64,000 nucleotides of DNA from the NCBI GenBank assembly GCA_002633025.1, contig NMRB01000684.1, positions 125,459 through 189,458 of the forward strand, written 5' to 3'. The notes under the pieces are model-generated. The model saw only the letters and a program-made list of their open reading frames with translations. It was not told the origin of the DNA and searched no databases. Made by a program: the position numbers and the translations under genes. Source of the stretch: Notospermus geniculatus. Taxonomy: Eukaryota > Nemertea > Pilidiophora > Heteronemertea > Lineidae. Each line of letters opens with the position of its first letter. Position 1 is the first letter of the stretch. Shown piece after piece: positions 44,338 to 54,270 of this stretch.

Positions 44338-45664
44338 TTTTAGCTCACCTCTGTGAGGTGAGCTTCTCTCATGGTGTGTCCTCCGTCGCCGTTGTCGTTA
44401 ACAGGGGTGGCACGTTTCTAAACCGCTTGGGTTAGAAACTTGAAATTTGGTGTACAGGTAGCCTATGGTAAAAACTATCTCTGGGCCGAAACTTAGCGCT
44501 GCCAGTTTTACACTCTGGCCTGTAGGGGGCGCTTTGTGAAAACCTTCTTTTGGCCATATCTCCTGAACGCTGCTAGCTAGAACCACGAAACTTTTATGGT
44601 GGGTTCCTCTGATGAGGCTACATCACATAAATCCCGGGTTTTTGATTTGACCTACTTTTCAAGGTCACGGAGATCAAAGTTCAAAATTCCAGTTTTTGTT
44701 GGCACGTTTCTAAACCGCTAGGCTTAGAAGCTTGAAACTTGGTGTACAGGTAGCCTATGGTAAAAACTATCTCTGGACCGAAACTTAGCGCTGCCAGTTT
44801 TACACTCTGGCCTGTAGGGGGCGCTTTGTGAAAACCTTCTTTTGCCCGTATCTCCTGAATGCTGCTAGCTAGAACCATGAAACTTTTGGTGGGTTCCTCT
44901 GATGAGACTACATCACGTAAATCCTGGGTTTTTGATTTGGCGCACTTTTCAAGGTAACAGAGATCAAAGTTCAAAATCCAATGTTTGGTGGCACATTTCG
45001 TGGCTATTTGACATAGAGGGTTTTGATTTGGCACGAAGGTATATCTAGGCACCGTCTACAAGTGCACCAAATTTTGACCCAATCGGACTTCAAATATGGC
45101 CGCTAGGAAGCCATCTTGAGAAAAGGAATTTGACCCATATCTCATACATGTCATAAGTAGGAGTAAGTTGGATGTTATAACCTTACCTTGCCAAATCATG
45201 TATCTAGGTATACCTTCTAAACGTATGGCAAATTTCGGTTAGAATGGACATCAAATATGGCCACTGGTCAGCCATCTTGAAAAATTTACTTCGGGCCATA
45301 TCTAATCAATAGTAAAGGTTAAGATGGTTTTATGTTGCCTAAATATCTATGTAAGTATCCTCTACATTTATGCTAAGTTTTCAGTTCCAACACACCGGTA
45401 TTTCAAATATGGCCGCCAGGTGACCATCTTGAAAAATAGAATTTTTGACATCTGCGGCCAACACAGGAAAGCGGTTTGCTCACACCACTAACCCCTTCTG
45501 ACGGTCTTCGACTGAGTTTATGTCATTGATTAAATTATTGCTGATCAGATGAAATAAGCTACATGTTGTCTGTACTGATTCTTCATCATTCACCATGAGT
45601 GTCACAGTTTTACTTCACCATAGACTTATCACAGAGGTGAGCACAATGGCCCTGGCCATTTCAT
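44338..45664 (+). repeat. AGCTC-family element with internal tandem duplication
   Basis: Starts TTTTTAGCTCACCTCTG and ends GCACAATGGCCCTGGCC. The ~300-bp segment from GGCACGTTTCTAAACCGC is present twice (about 44408 and 44700). Confidence 0.75.
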
Positions 45665-46261
45665 TCTAACTGGTGTGGAGAACACTGTAATGCATTCACT
45701 ACACTATACTAACGTCAGAGGACGTAAGCAATTTCTGAATTCAGTACAGTGTGGCTTTAAACACAGGTTGAACAATTTGAGCAGGCGCGTCGTGTCCAGA
45801 GGGGGGTCTATGGGGTCCGGACCCCCCTGCTCACGCAGGTTATAGATTTTTTTTTACCTGTATCACTTCAAGCGGGCATAAATGACAGGGAGAGGGGCAC
45901 GTAGGTGAAGGGTCTAGCGGGTTCTCGAAACTTCGGAGCCCTGCTCTGATATAGATGTAGTACCGGCTATAGTTCTGTTATTAGTAAGCCCATCAGGTAT
46001 ATCCGTTGTTGGGTGTGGCTGATGCGACCAGGTTCACTCAGTCAAGACATATTGAAGGTTGAAATGCTGGGAAATGGCGTCTTCGGTCTGCAGATTTTAC
46101 AAAATTTCCTACGCGAGGGGGGACACCCCCCTCGCGCTCCCCCTCTAACTCGATCCTCGACGACGCTCGATCCCCTGGACCCCCCGCTGTTCAAAATCCT
46201 GGACACGCCCCTGTGTGAGGTATGCTACCCCCCCATGAGTTCTCAATTCTTCACTTCTCTC
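45665..46261. repeat. Intergenic with inverted CGTGTCCAG ends
   Basis: GCGCGTCGTGTCCAGAGGGG at about 45785 and CCTGGACACGCCCCTG at about 46198 form imperfect inverted ends of a possible element with G/C runs. No gene seen. Confidence 0.45.
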
Positions 46262-46480
46262 TTGCAGGAAAGACGCCTGTTTCTCCAGGTTTTGATTCAA
46301 GTGCCTTTCATCCCGAGGTCTTGAAGTCATAGAACTTACTTGTCGCAGTTGCCGGCTGCTCCTGCCTATAGAGCTCCTGCCAATCATGCTGAGTACGGCT
46401 CCGTTTATGTGACCAGCTCCATCGATGCCGAGAGACACACTTGTTGGATTTTGACGATGGTACAGGTTAGTGGAAACTAT
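46262..46480 (+). pseudogene. Orphan start exon of the cGLR family
   Basis: Acceptor TTCTCTCTTGCAG, then GAAAGACGCCTGTTTCTCC, GATTCAAGTGCCTTTCAT and TGTCGCAGTTGCCGGCTGCT, matching the start context without its ATG, and a donor-like CAGGTTAGTG near 46464. Confidence 0.5.
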
Positions 46481-46954
46481 CACAGCTGTGGTCACAAGTT
46501 GATACATAGCTGTAATAAAAATGTTCAGCAAAGAGAAGGTAGCAAATGGGCAACCTCAATGTTTGACTTCTGGTCATGTCAGTCAAGCAGTCTGAATAGA
46601 GAATCAAATGCCGCCATCTTGAATATATTAAATTAGAGTACCGGTACTCACATTGGGAATTAATTTCGTACTAAGAACATATTTGCACAACTGCTATGGT
46701 CTTTGCTGCCTTCATATACCATTTAGAATGCCTTCAACTGCAAGTCTAGCCTAATACCTATGGATGTAGTGGCGAAATATGAAAATTTGTAACTTGAAAT
46801 TGTGAATTTTGCGAATTTATCCTTTTTGACTGTCGTGACTACTTCACTTTAACAATTATTCAGGATGAGCCCCCCCCCCCCNNNNNNNNNNNNNNCCCCC
46901 CCCCCCCATTTGATTTCCCTAATCCTAGATCTGCCCCTGATGATATCCACTCTT
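46481..46954. other. Intergenic with 14-N gap
   Basis: Poly-C on both sides of N (46882-46895). No gene seen. Confidence 0.5.
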
Positions 46955-47110
46955 CTCTTGTAGGAAAGACTGCTGCTTCCTGAAATGTAGATTCTCTACA
47001 AATGCCTTTTGTTTTGAAGACTTAACCAGTCGGGTTACCGGCTGCTTCTGCTGAGAATAATACAAATCATAGTGAGTAGTTCAACGTTCATGTGACCAGC
47101 TCTATCTCAG
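46955..47110 (+). pseudogene. Orphan start exon of the cGLR family
   Basis: Acceptor TCTTCTCTTGTAG, then GAAAGACTGCTGCTTCCTG and CCAGTCGGGTTACCGGCTGC, aligned to the gene start with ATG lost. It is the closest relic upstream of gene 3. Confidence 0.5.
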
Positions 47111-47520
47111 TTCTGTTTTAGAATACAAGGGGACGCTATCGTCATGCCCTTTCTGGCGGGGCATTTTGGGTTCAAATGGTGGTCGAAATCACTTTCACAA
47201 GAAGAACTTCGATCGACGACCTCATTATTTTTCATCACGAGTTGAAAGTGACAGCATCAGGATTTCAACAAACAAATGTCAGTATTTTTGGAGAGATTTG
47301 GGCTTTTGATTGGTTTGAACAAACTTTTATCGCCACCACGTGGTATGACTTTGTGTGTGGCGTTAAATCTGATTTCATATCCCACAAAATGGGTAGAAAA
47401 AGTGGAAAATCCACTACCTTCAAAATCGATGTTAAGTTAAACAGTACTGAGGTATAAATTTTATTCTTGTTCATTTTGATGCCATATATTATTATCTTGT
47501 GGTTTGATGATCTCACTTTT
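47111..47520. other. Intergenic before gene 3, nothing firm
   Basis: An open frame at 47176-47457 has no recognisable domain and no paralogous copy. No CRE/CCAAT module like that of genes 1 and 2 is present. Confidence 0.35.
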
Positions 47521-47534
47521 TGCTTGTATTGTAG

Positions 47535-47738
47535 GAAATCCTGCTGTTGTACAACAAGCCATCAGGGACTGGCTGGACATCTGTTCCTACTGGTGATCTC
47601 TGATTTCTCCAAATGTGTAAGGAAAGCCAGCTGTTGTGAGCACAGTTTACAACAAGTCGTCAGGGACTGGGTGGACTGTTCCTACTGGTGATCTCTGATT
47701 TCTCCAAATTAGATCGCATCAAAGTATAAGAACTCATC
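47535..47738 (+). other. 5' leader exon of gene 3 (two units)
   Basis: Acceptor TTTTTGCTTGTATTGTAG (AG at 47533-47534), two leader units starting at 47535 and about 47623, then the start codon context AACTCATCATGTCAGAG. Confidence 0.65.
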
Positions 47739-50700
47739 ATGTCAGAGTTACTGGATGCTGCTGCCAGGGGTGATGATGAAGGCAAACTGGTAACTGCTGC
47801 TGCTGAGGGGAATGATAATGATTCCAATTGGGTTGAAGAGTTTTGTGATGACTTCCCAAGTGATGATCAATATTCATTCATGTCATTTGAGGATGATTTC
47901 CCAAATGATGATCAATATTCATTTGAGGATGATATTTACTTAATTGATGATGAAGACGCACCAGAGATAGTGGCTGCTGCTGCCAGGGGTGATGATGAAG
48001 AAATCCGCAGATTACTCGAGGCGGGATCGTCAGTCGATGCCAAAGACAGAGATGGGCGGACAGCGTTGTACATTCTGGCAGGGAAGGGTCGTAAAGATTT
48101 GGTTGAACGTTTACTTCGGTCAAATGCTGATGTAAACATAACAGCGAAAGCAGGAGAAAGGTTTCAGTCTGGTATTCGTACTTTTTATTTACCCCAGCAT
48201 GTAACACCTCTGATGGCTTCTGCTTCCCATGGACACAGAAGTGTTGTTGACCTTCTGGTGAAGTCCGGAGCTGAGGTTAATGCGACGGATGGATATGGAC
48301 TGTCAGCATTGATTCGTTCATCTGCCGTGGGTCACCATGATACAGTTGATCTCCTCATTGAGGCAGGAGCCGAGGTTAACGTTAAGAGTAGAGATGGATG
48401 GTCGGCACTGATTTTCTCTTCTGGGGGAGGACATCATGACACAACTAACACCCTTATAAAGGCAGGAGCCGAGGTTAATGCTAAGGATACAGACGGAAAG
48501 ACGGCGCTAATTCATGCGTCTGCCAGGGGACATCATGTCACAGCTGATGTCCTCATCAACGCAGGAGCCGATGTTAACGCTAAGGATACAGATGGAAAGA
48601 CGGCGCTAATTCATGCGTCTGCCAGGGGACATCATGACACAGCTGATGTCCTCATCAAGGCAGGAGCCGAGGTTAACGCTGAGGATGGAGATGGAAAGTC
48701 AGCGCTGTTGCGGGCCATTAAGAATGGGAAGAGTGAAATGGTTCTTATCCTTTTAAAAGGAGGAGCTGCTTCTACTGTCAATTCAAAAAATGGACAGTCA
48801 GTCCTCATGTATTACTCTGAGAATGGAAATCTTGATATGGTGCGTCAGCTGATTGAGGTTGGAGCCCAGGACATACGGGATGTGGATTCTCAGGGACAGA
48901 CCGCTCTTATCATAGCTTCTCGTTATGGACACACTGAAGTTGTGAGTTGTCTTATTGAGAATGGGGCAGAGGTTGATATAACTGACAACAGTGGACAAAA
49001 TGCTCTGTTTTGGGCATCTAAATCAGGACACATTGATGTCTGCAGACTGTTATGTGAGGCTAGACCAGGTATCCTGAAATCAATGTGTGATCATGCAAAA
49101 TCTAATGATAAAATATTGCAGATAGTTGCTTTATTATCAACACCTATTGAACTTGGGAGTGTAGACAATCTAGACACCCTCCGCATGGCTCTTATCAGGG
49201 CAGCGAAAAGTCAATTATGTGTGAAGGGACGCCGACAATTACCTCTACAAGATGTTATCGACTACACCATGTTTGATGACCTGCCTTCACTCGGGTCTGA
49301 TCTACTGAAAGTCACCTCTTCCTTGCCAGATACAGTGACTGATAATCTTCCAAAAGTATCAGAGCTGATCAGATGTCCAGGCATCGGTGATGTACAGAGT
49401 TTACCAGCAGGGAAGTCTGGGGATATTATAGGCTATATCAATGATGGCATTCAGAGGGTTGCCAGTGAAATTTATAGGAGAGTCAATGGTTACATTTACA
49501 GTATTTCAGGTTCACATGACAGAGTCCACCCATGTGGTAGTTCAGCAGAGCACACAAAAATGATGATTCCAGATGAAAATGATTATATCATAGGATATGA
49601 CATGATTGATCAAAAGGATTTAATTTTTTTAAGCCATGTCAGGGATGGCTACGCACAATACGATGGTTGGCAGGACTCTCTGAGGTCAAGTAAATCATTC
49701 CATGATGAATTCTCTTCTGAGTTGGATGATGCATTGCAACAGGTGGAAAATATAGAGATTTGTTCAGAGGTAGGTAAGGTGAGAGATGGTGGCCACGCGA
49801 GCACACAAATAAAGATCAAATGTGACCCCAACATTGATGAGACCCTGGTGATATCTGTTGACTTGGTGCCAGCCAATCAGTTTGATGACCAATGGGCAAA
49901 ATATCTCATTCGGAGGACATGGATGATGGATAGATATGAACTTCGGAAACATGGTTTCTACCTGGTGGCCAAACCGCCTCATAAGGACAGTGAACTTGGT
50001 AAGTCAATGAGAGAAAATAACCAGGAAGACCTGCGTACACAACTCTACCGTATCTCCTTTCCTCATCTCGAGACGAGGCATATTAGAAGTCTAGAACCCT
50101 GGGTTAGAGATGCATACATCGCGGCAAAGTGTCTACGCAACCCTGATGTCTGCAGGATAATGATACAGGACAAGGATGGTTTCCTTTACAACACGGACAA
50201 ATATGTCACTAGCTATTACCTGAAAACTGTTTTCCTACACAACGTTAAGGACTTCCTGAAGAGAAAAATGAGTTTGATCGAGATGGTCCGTATCATATAC
50301 AGAGACTTGGAAGGTTGCCTGGCTGAGGGTAACCTTCCGATGTTCTGGAATCCTGATTGGAACGTCCTGGCTGGACAGAAGATTGACCCAAAGAAATCAC
50401 TTCGAGTGGCGAGACTGTTGAGAAAGTTTGTGGATAAACTCTACAAAAAGGAGATGTCAGAATCTGGTGCTGGTGGAGAAGAGGAGCAGGCGAGGTCTGA
50501 AAGAACATTTTCCAGCCTCCGGTATGAAGTGAATCTGTTGATGCGGACAGTGAAGTCACTGCAGAGAAAGGAGATGTCAGAATCTGTTTACTGGTGTAAT
50601 GCTGGAGGAGAGGAAGAGGCAAGCTCTGTCGCCACCTTCCTCAGCCTCCTGAATGAACTGGATATGTTTAAGAGCACAATTAGGTGGCAGCTGAGACACT

Positions 50701-51959
50701 TCATGAATAAAAAAGAAATGTCAGAATCTGGTGCTTGTGCCGGTGGAGGAGAGGAAGAGACAAGTTCTGAGAGAACCTTTTCCAGCCTCCTGGGGGAACT
50801 GATGGAGATAAAAGAGAAGCTGTGGAGAAAGTACCATGCATCACTGTTATGGTGGCCAAAAGTGACAGAAACCTACTCTAGTCTCCTGGAGAAACTGGTG
50901 CAGATACTAGAGAAACTGAAGAGAACGTTAATGGATAAAAAGAAGAAGTCAGAAGCTGTTCCTTCTTCTGGTGGAGGAGAGGAAGAGACAGGCTCTGTGG
51001 GAACCTATTCCAGCCTCCTGGGACCTGAAACAAAACATGAGTGGCAGGAGGGTGCGTTTTACTACAATGACATGTCAGAATCAGCCAGTAGTTCTGATGG
51101 AGAACAGGAACAGAGAAGCCCGATGGAAACCTTCTCCAGGCTGCTGGAGGAACAGATGCAGAGACACAAGAGGCTGGAGAGAAAGTTTTTCGACCTGAAG
51201 GTGAAATCAAAGTCTGGAGGAGAAGATCAGGCAAACTCTGTGCGAACCATTTCCTGCCTCCTGAAGGAACAGACACAGACACTAACGAGGGTGAAAGAGT
51301 TAGTCGATAAAATGGAAGCATCAGAATCTGTTCCTTGTGTTGGTGGAGGAGAGGAAGAGACAAGCTCTGTGGGAACCTATTCCAGCCTCCTGGGACCTGT
51401 CAGTAAGTTGGGATACTTTGTCTTCTCTGAGGAAGAACATGAAGATGTCGCGAACGAGGGAACAGACTCTGTTAGTGGAGGTGTGGATGGTCAGGGTGGT
51501 GGGAGTAGTAAACCAGATGAGATGGTTGAACAGAAACCGAGTGAATTGAAGGACAAGAGTGACGTGACAGAACCAGGGAGGAAGAGAAAGCAGGGAGAAA
51601 GTGACAATCCTCCACAGAAGAAGACGAGATTTGTTACTGTTAACAACAAACCTGATAAGTTGGTTGACGTGTCGGAGGATGTGACACTTGGTCTGGAGGG
51701 AATGGACTCGGATACGGGAGCTCGTCATGGTTGTGGAGACGACAAACCTGATGAGTTGGTGGAGGCAACGGATACTGAACAGAAGATGAGAGCATTGTGG
51801 GAAGAGTGGGAAGCGACAGAACGGCAAAGGAAGACAAAGCAGGGAGAAAGTGACAATCCACTGGAGAAGAAGACAGAAGACTCTGTTGAGGGAGCTGGTG
51901 TCCATGTTTTTGAGGACAATAAACCTGATGAGTTGGTGGACGTGTCAGAAGGAGAGTGA
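47739..51959 (+). CDS. Gene 3: ankyrin-repeat cGAS-like (Mab-21 NTase) protein
   Basis: Single open frame of 1406 codons, the most complete paralog. Acidic N-terminal insert (about 17-75), eleven ankyrin repeats (about 78-440; repeats 6 and 7 are a near-identical 99-bp duplication at 48485-48680), helical linker (440-590), nucleotidyltransferase with G600-S-S, E613-x-D615 and D708, Mab-21 lobe to about 905, eight helical tail modules (about 906-1228), and a bipartite basic patch K-R-K-Q...K-K-T-R (about 1280-1298) suggesting nuclear entry. All three catalytic acids are kept, so an active nucleotide cyclase is plausible; ankyrin repeats could carry ligand or partner binding. An 11-base deletion near 51947 relative to gene 1 removes the last ~20 ancestral residues. 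Alternative: a catalytically idle Mab-21 scaffold. Confidence 0.85.
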   Translation: MSELLDAAARGDDEGKLVTAAAEGNDNDSNWVEEFCDDFPSDDQYSFMSFEDDFPNDDQYSFEDDIYLIDDEDAPEIVAAAARGDDEEIRRLLEAGSSVDAKDRDGRTALYILAGKGRKDLVERLLRSNADVNITAKAGERFQSGIRTFYLPQHVTPLMASASHGHRSVVDLLVKSGAEVNATDGYGLSALIRSSAVGHHDTVDLLIEAGAEVNVKSRDGWSALIFSSGGGHHDTTNTLIKAGAEVNAKDTDGKTALIHASARGHHVTADVLINAGADVNAKDTDGKTALIHASARGHHDTADVLIKAGAEVNAEDGDGKSALLRAIKNGKSEMVLILLKGGAASTVNSKNGQSVLMYYSENGNLDMVRQLIEVGAQDIRDVDSQGQTALIIASRYGHTEVVSCLIENGAEVDITDNSGQNALFWASKSGHIDVCRLLCEARPGILKSMCDHAKSNDKILQIVALLSTPIELGSVDNLDTLRMALIRAAKSQLCVKGRRQLPLQDVIDYTMFDDLPSLGSDLLKVTSSLPDTVTDNLPKVSELIRCPGIGDVQSLPAGKSGDIIGYINDGIQRVASEIYRRVNGYIYSISGSHDRVHPCGSSAEHTKMMIPDENDYIIGYDMIDQKDLIFLSHVRDGYAQYDGWQDSLRSSKSFHDEFSSELDDALQQVENIEICSEVGKVRDGGHASTQIKIKCDPNIDETLVISVDLVPANQFDDQWAKYLIRRTWMMDRYELRKHGFYLVAKPPHKDSELGKSMRENNQEDLRTQLYRISFPHLETRHIRSLEPWVRDAYIAAKCLRNPDVCRIMIQDKDGFLYNTDKYVTSYYLKTVFLHNVKDFLKRKMSLIEMVRIIYRDLEGCLAEGNLPMFWNPDWNVLAGQKIDPKKSLRVARLLRKFVDKLYKKEMSESGAGGEEEQARSERTFSSLRYEVNLLMRTVKSLQRKEMSESVYWCNAGGEEEASSVATFLSLLNELDMFKSTIRWQLRHFMNKKEMSESGACAGGGEEETSSERTFSSLLGELMEIKEKLWRKYHASLLWWPKVTETYSSLLEKLVQILEKLKRTLMDKKKKSEAVPSSGGGEEETGSVGTYSSLLGPETKHEWQEGAFYYNDMSESASSSDGEQEQRSPMETFSRLLEEQMQRHKRLERKFFDLKVKSKSGGEDQANSVRTISCLLKEQTQTLTRVKELVDKMEASESVPCVGGGEEETSSVGTYSSLLGPVSKLGYFVFSEEEHEDVANEGTDSVSGGVDGQGGGSSKPDEMVEQKPSELKDKSDVTEPGRKRKQGESDNPPQKKTRFVTVNNKPDKLVDVSEDVTLGLEGMDSDTGARHGCGDDKPDELVEATDTEQKMRALWEEWEATERQRKTKQGESDNPLEKKTEDSVEGAGVHVFEDNKPDELVDVSEGE

Positions 51960-52990
51960 ATCATCAGATGAGTGGGAGGAAGTGACCATCTACCACAGAA
52001 CAGGTGGATATAAACAATAACACGTGGGATGGAAGCGACCAAGATCAAGTGTAGAATGACTGTTTGAGAAGTGTAAGTGTAGTTTATTCAAAGAGGTGTT
52101 GATGTTTACATTTCATTTCTATTCCATTTGATATACATGTACAAGGAAACGTCCTCTCCAAAACTCGCAAATTTTCCACCCCAACCGGGGTCTTCCTCAG
52201 CTCAGGCACTTTCTTGTCGAGCTACCTGAAGTGAAATGAGCTGGATCCCAACATACAAATAGATCTGAAGTAATGCCCCAATCACACTGAGCTAGTTCTC
52301 AGTACGTTCTTGATAATTTTGCCGAAAGGGCTCAAACTGTGTGCGAACGGGGTGGATGTAGTGGCAACTTTTTACAGTCTTTTTACGAACTTCATGGACG
52401 GGAAGGGTGCTCCAGAACATCGAGGCATTATTTGGTCAAGGGTTACACGTTCTAGCCCGTTTTACGATTTTTTAGGACGGGGCAGGACGTTTTGAGAACT
52501 ACTTCAGTGTGACAGGCCCTTAAGGAAACCCTGTGCAAACAGGAGGCGTGAAAAGTTTAAAGCCGGCCATACACGATAAAAATTATTGCACAATATGGGG
52601 ACCAAAATAGGGGCATGAGCATTGTATTTTGCTCTGGATTTCCTGACATTTTCTATATCAATGTTTCTCAAAACTATGAAAAATCAAGTTACTGCCTTTT
52701 TGCATTGGACGGCTGTGCTTCTGTCATGATGGGTGAAAGAAAGATGGCAATATCGCCCATTTTGGTCCTCATATTGTGCAATAATATTGAACGTGTATGG
52801 GCGGCTTTAGTTGAATAGAAATAAAAGCCCCATTGTTGGGTGCTGGAGCTGATTACAAAAAGAGGACCTGTTAAACAGAAACAGTCTATGATTAGTGAAC
52901 GTGTGATTTGGAAAGGAGTTTTATGAATCATGGATTGTGTAATTTGTGAATAAACATGTTTACTCACAAATTACACAATCCATGGGTACC
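51960..52990 (+). other. 3' UTR and flank of gene 3
   Basis: Collinear with 7600-8199. Begins with the out-of-frame remnant of the ancestral C-terminus (to 52018). Poly(A) signal AATAAA at 52820-52825. Confidence 0.6.
52268..52523. mobile_element. Probable MITE in the gene 3 3' UTR
   Basis: Inverted ends ATCACACTGAGCTAGTTCTC and GAGAACTACTTCAGTGTGAC, absent from the gene 1 copy. Ends are imperfect and the target duplication was not resolved. Confidence 0.55.
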
Positions 52991-53294
52991 ATTGTGAACG
53001 AAAGTGAGAAATTTCTCTGTGTTACCCTATTCAAAGGTCATGGTCTCACCAGCTGTGTATTGTAGAGAAACAATAAGATATGGGGAACACTAGAAAATAT
53101 TACACCGTATCATGTCTCTTTGGTGGAGCTCATCAAAGAAACAAAAGCCAAGGAATTAAATGGCAGAATAGGCTTGATAATTTCTACTTGTCCGAAATCA
53201 ACATTTGGCAGTCTGATTTTGATGAAACTCAGTGATAGTTTCCCTGTGCTGTTCCTGTACTGAAGCCGTGGGATGCTGCAGAGACTTTGTTAAT
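52991..53294. other. Duplicated flank, no gene
   Basis: Collinear with 10036-10349. Confidence 0.6.
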
Positions 53295-54055
53295 CAATAA
53301 CCGCCCCCCAAGCAGTAGAGGTGGACATTTTGTTGGGAGAGCCAGTCTTAGGGAATCAACTTGGGTAATTGTCCCCCAAACTGTACAGGAGGACATTTTG
53401 TTGGGAGAGCCAGTCTTAGGGAATCAACTTGGGTAATTGTCCCCCAAACTGTAGAGGTGGACATTTTGTTGGGAGAGCCAGTCTTAGGGAATCAACTTGG
53501 ATAATTGTCCCCCAAACTGTAGAGGAGGACATTTTGTTAGGAGGGCTAGTCTTCATGGTCTTAGGGAATGAACTTGGATAATTGTCCCCCAAACTGTAGA
53601 GGAGGACATTTTGTTAGGAGGGCTAGTCTTCATGGTCTTAGGGAATGAACTTGGATAATTGTCCCCCAAACTGTAGAGGAGGACATTTTGTTGGGAGAGC
53701 CAGTCTACGTGAATCAACTTGGATAAGTGTCCCCCAAACTATAGAGGTGGACATTTTGTTGGGAGGGCCAGTCTTAAGGAATCAACTTGGGTAATTGTCC
53801 CGCAAACTGTAGGGGAGGACATTTTGTTAGGAGGGCTAGTCTTCGTGGTCTTTAAGGGAATCAATTAACTTGGATAATTGTCCTCCAAACTGTAGAGGAG
53901 GACATTTTGTTGGGAGAGCCAGTCTTAGGGAATCAACTTGGATAATTGTCCTCCAAACTGTAGAGGAGGACATTTTGTTGGGAGGGTCAGTCTTAGGGAA
54001 TCAACTTGGATAATTGTCCGCAAACTGTAGAGGTGGACATTTTGTTGGGAGAATC
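53295..54055 (+). repeat. Minisatellite after gene 3
   Basis: About eleven units of the 62-66 bp family. Some carry an expansion GGGCTAGTCTTCATGGTC (about 53545 and 53625), a higher-order duplication of ~80 bp. Confidence 0.9.
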
Positions 54056-54270
54056 AACAGCAGAATAATAAAGTTTCATGTAGGCCTACGACCGACGATA
54101 TCCGAAATGTTATAACACAGTGCAAGAAATTTCAAGATACAAACCTGTCACGAGAAAGTGTTGATTGTAACACATATCAGTATTTCCAGTTCCATGAACC
54201 ATCGAAACGATTCCCATCATGCGTTCATATCGTATTCAATCACTACAATGGGAAGTCTGAGTTTCAACGT

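Noticed and set aside
47190-47215. Interferon-response-like element (GAAATCACTTTCAC) near gene 3
   Set aside because: Weak match to the consensus and not conserved near genes 1 or 2.
47176-47457. 93-codon frame upstream of gene 3
   Set aside because: No recognisable domain, no paralogous copy and no exon signals that define it.
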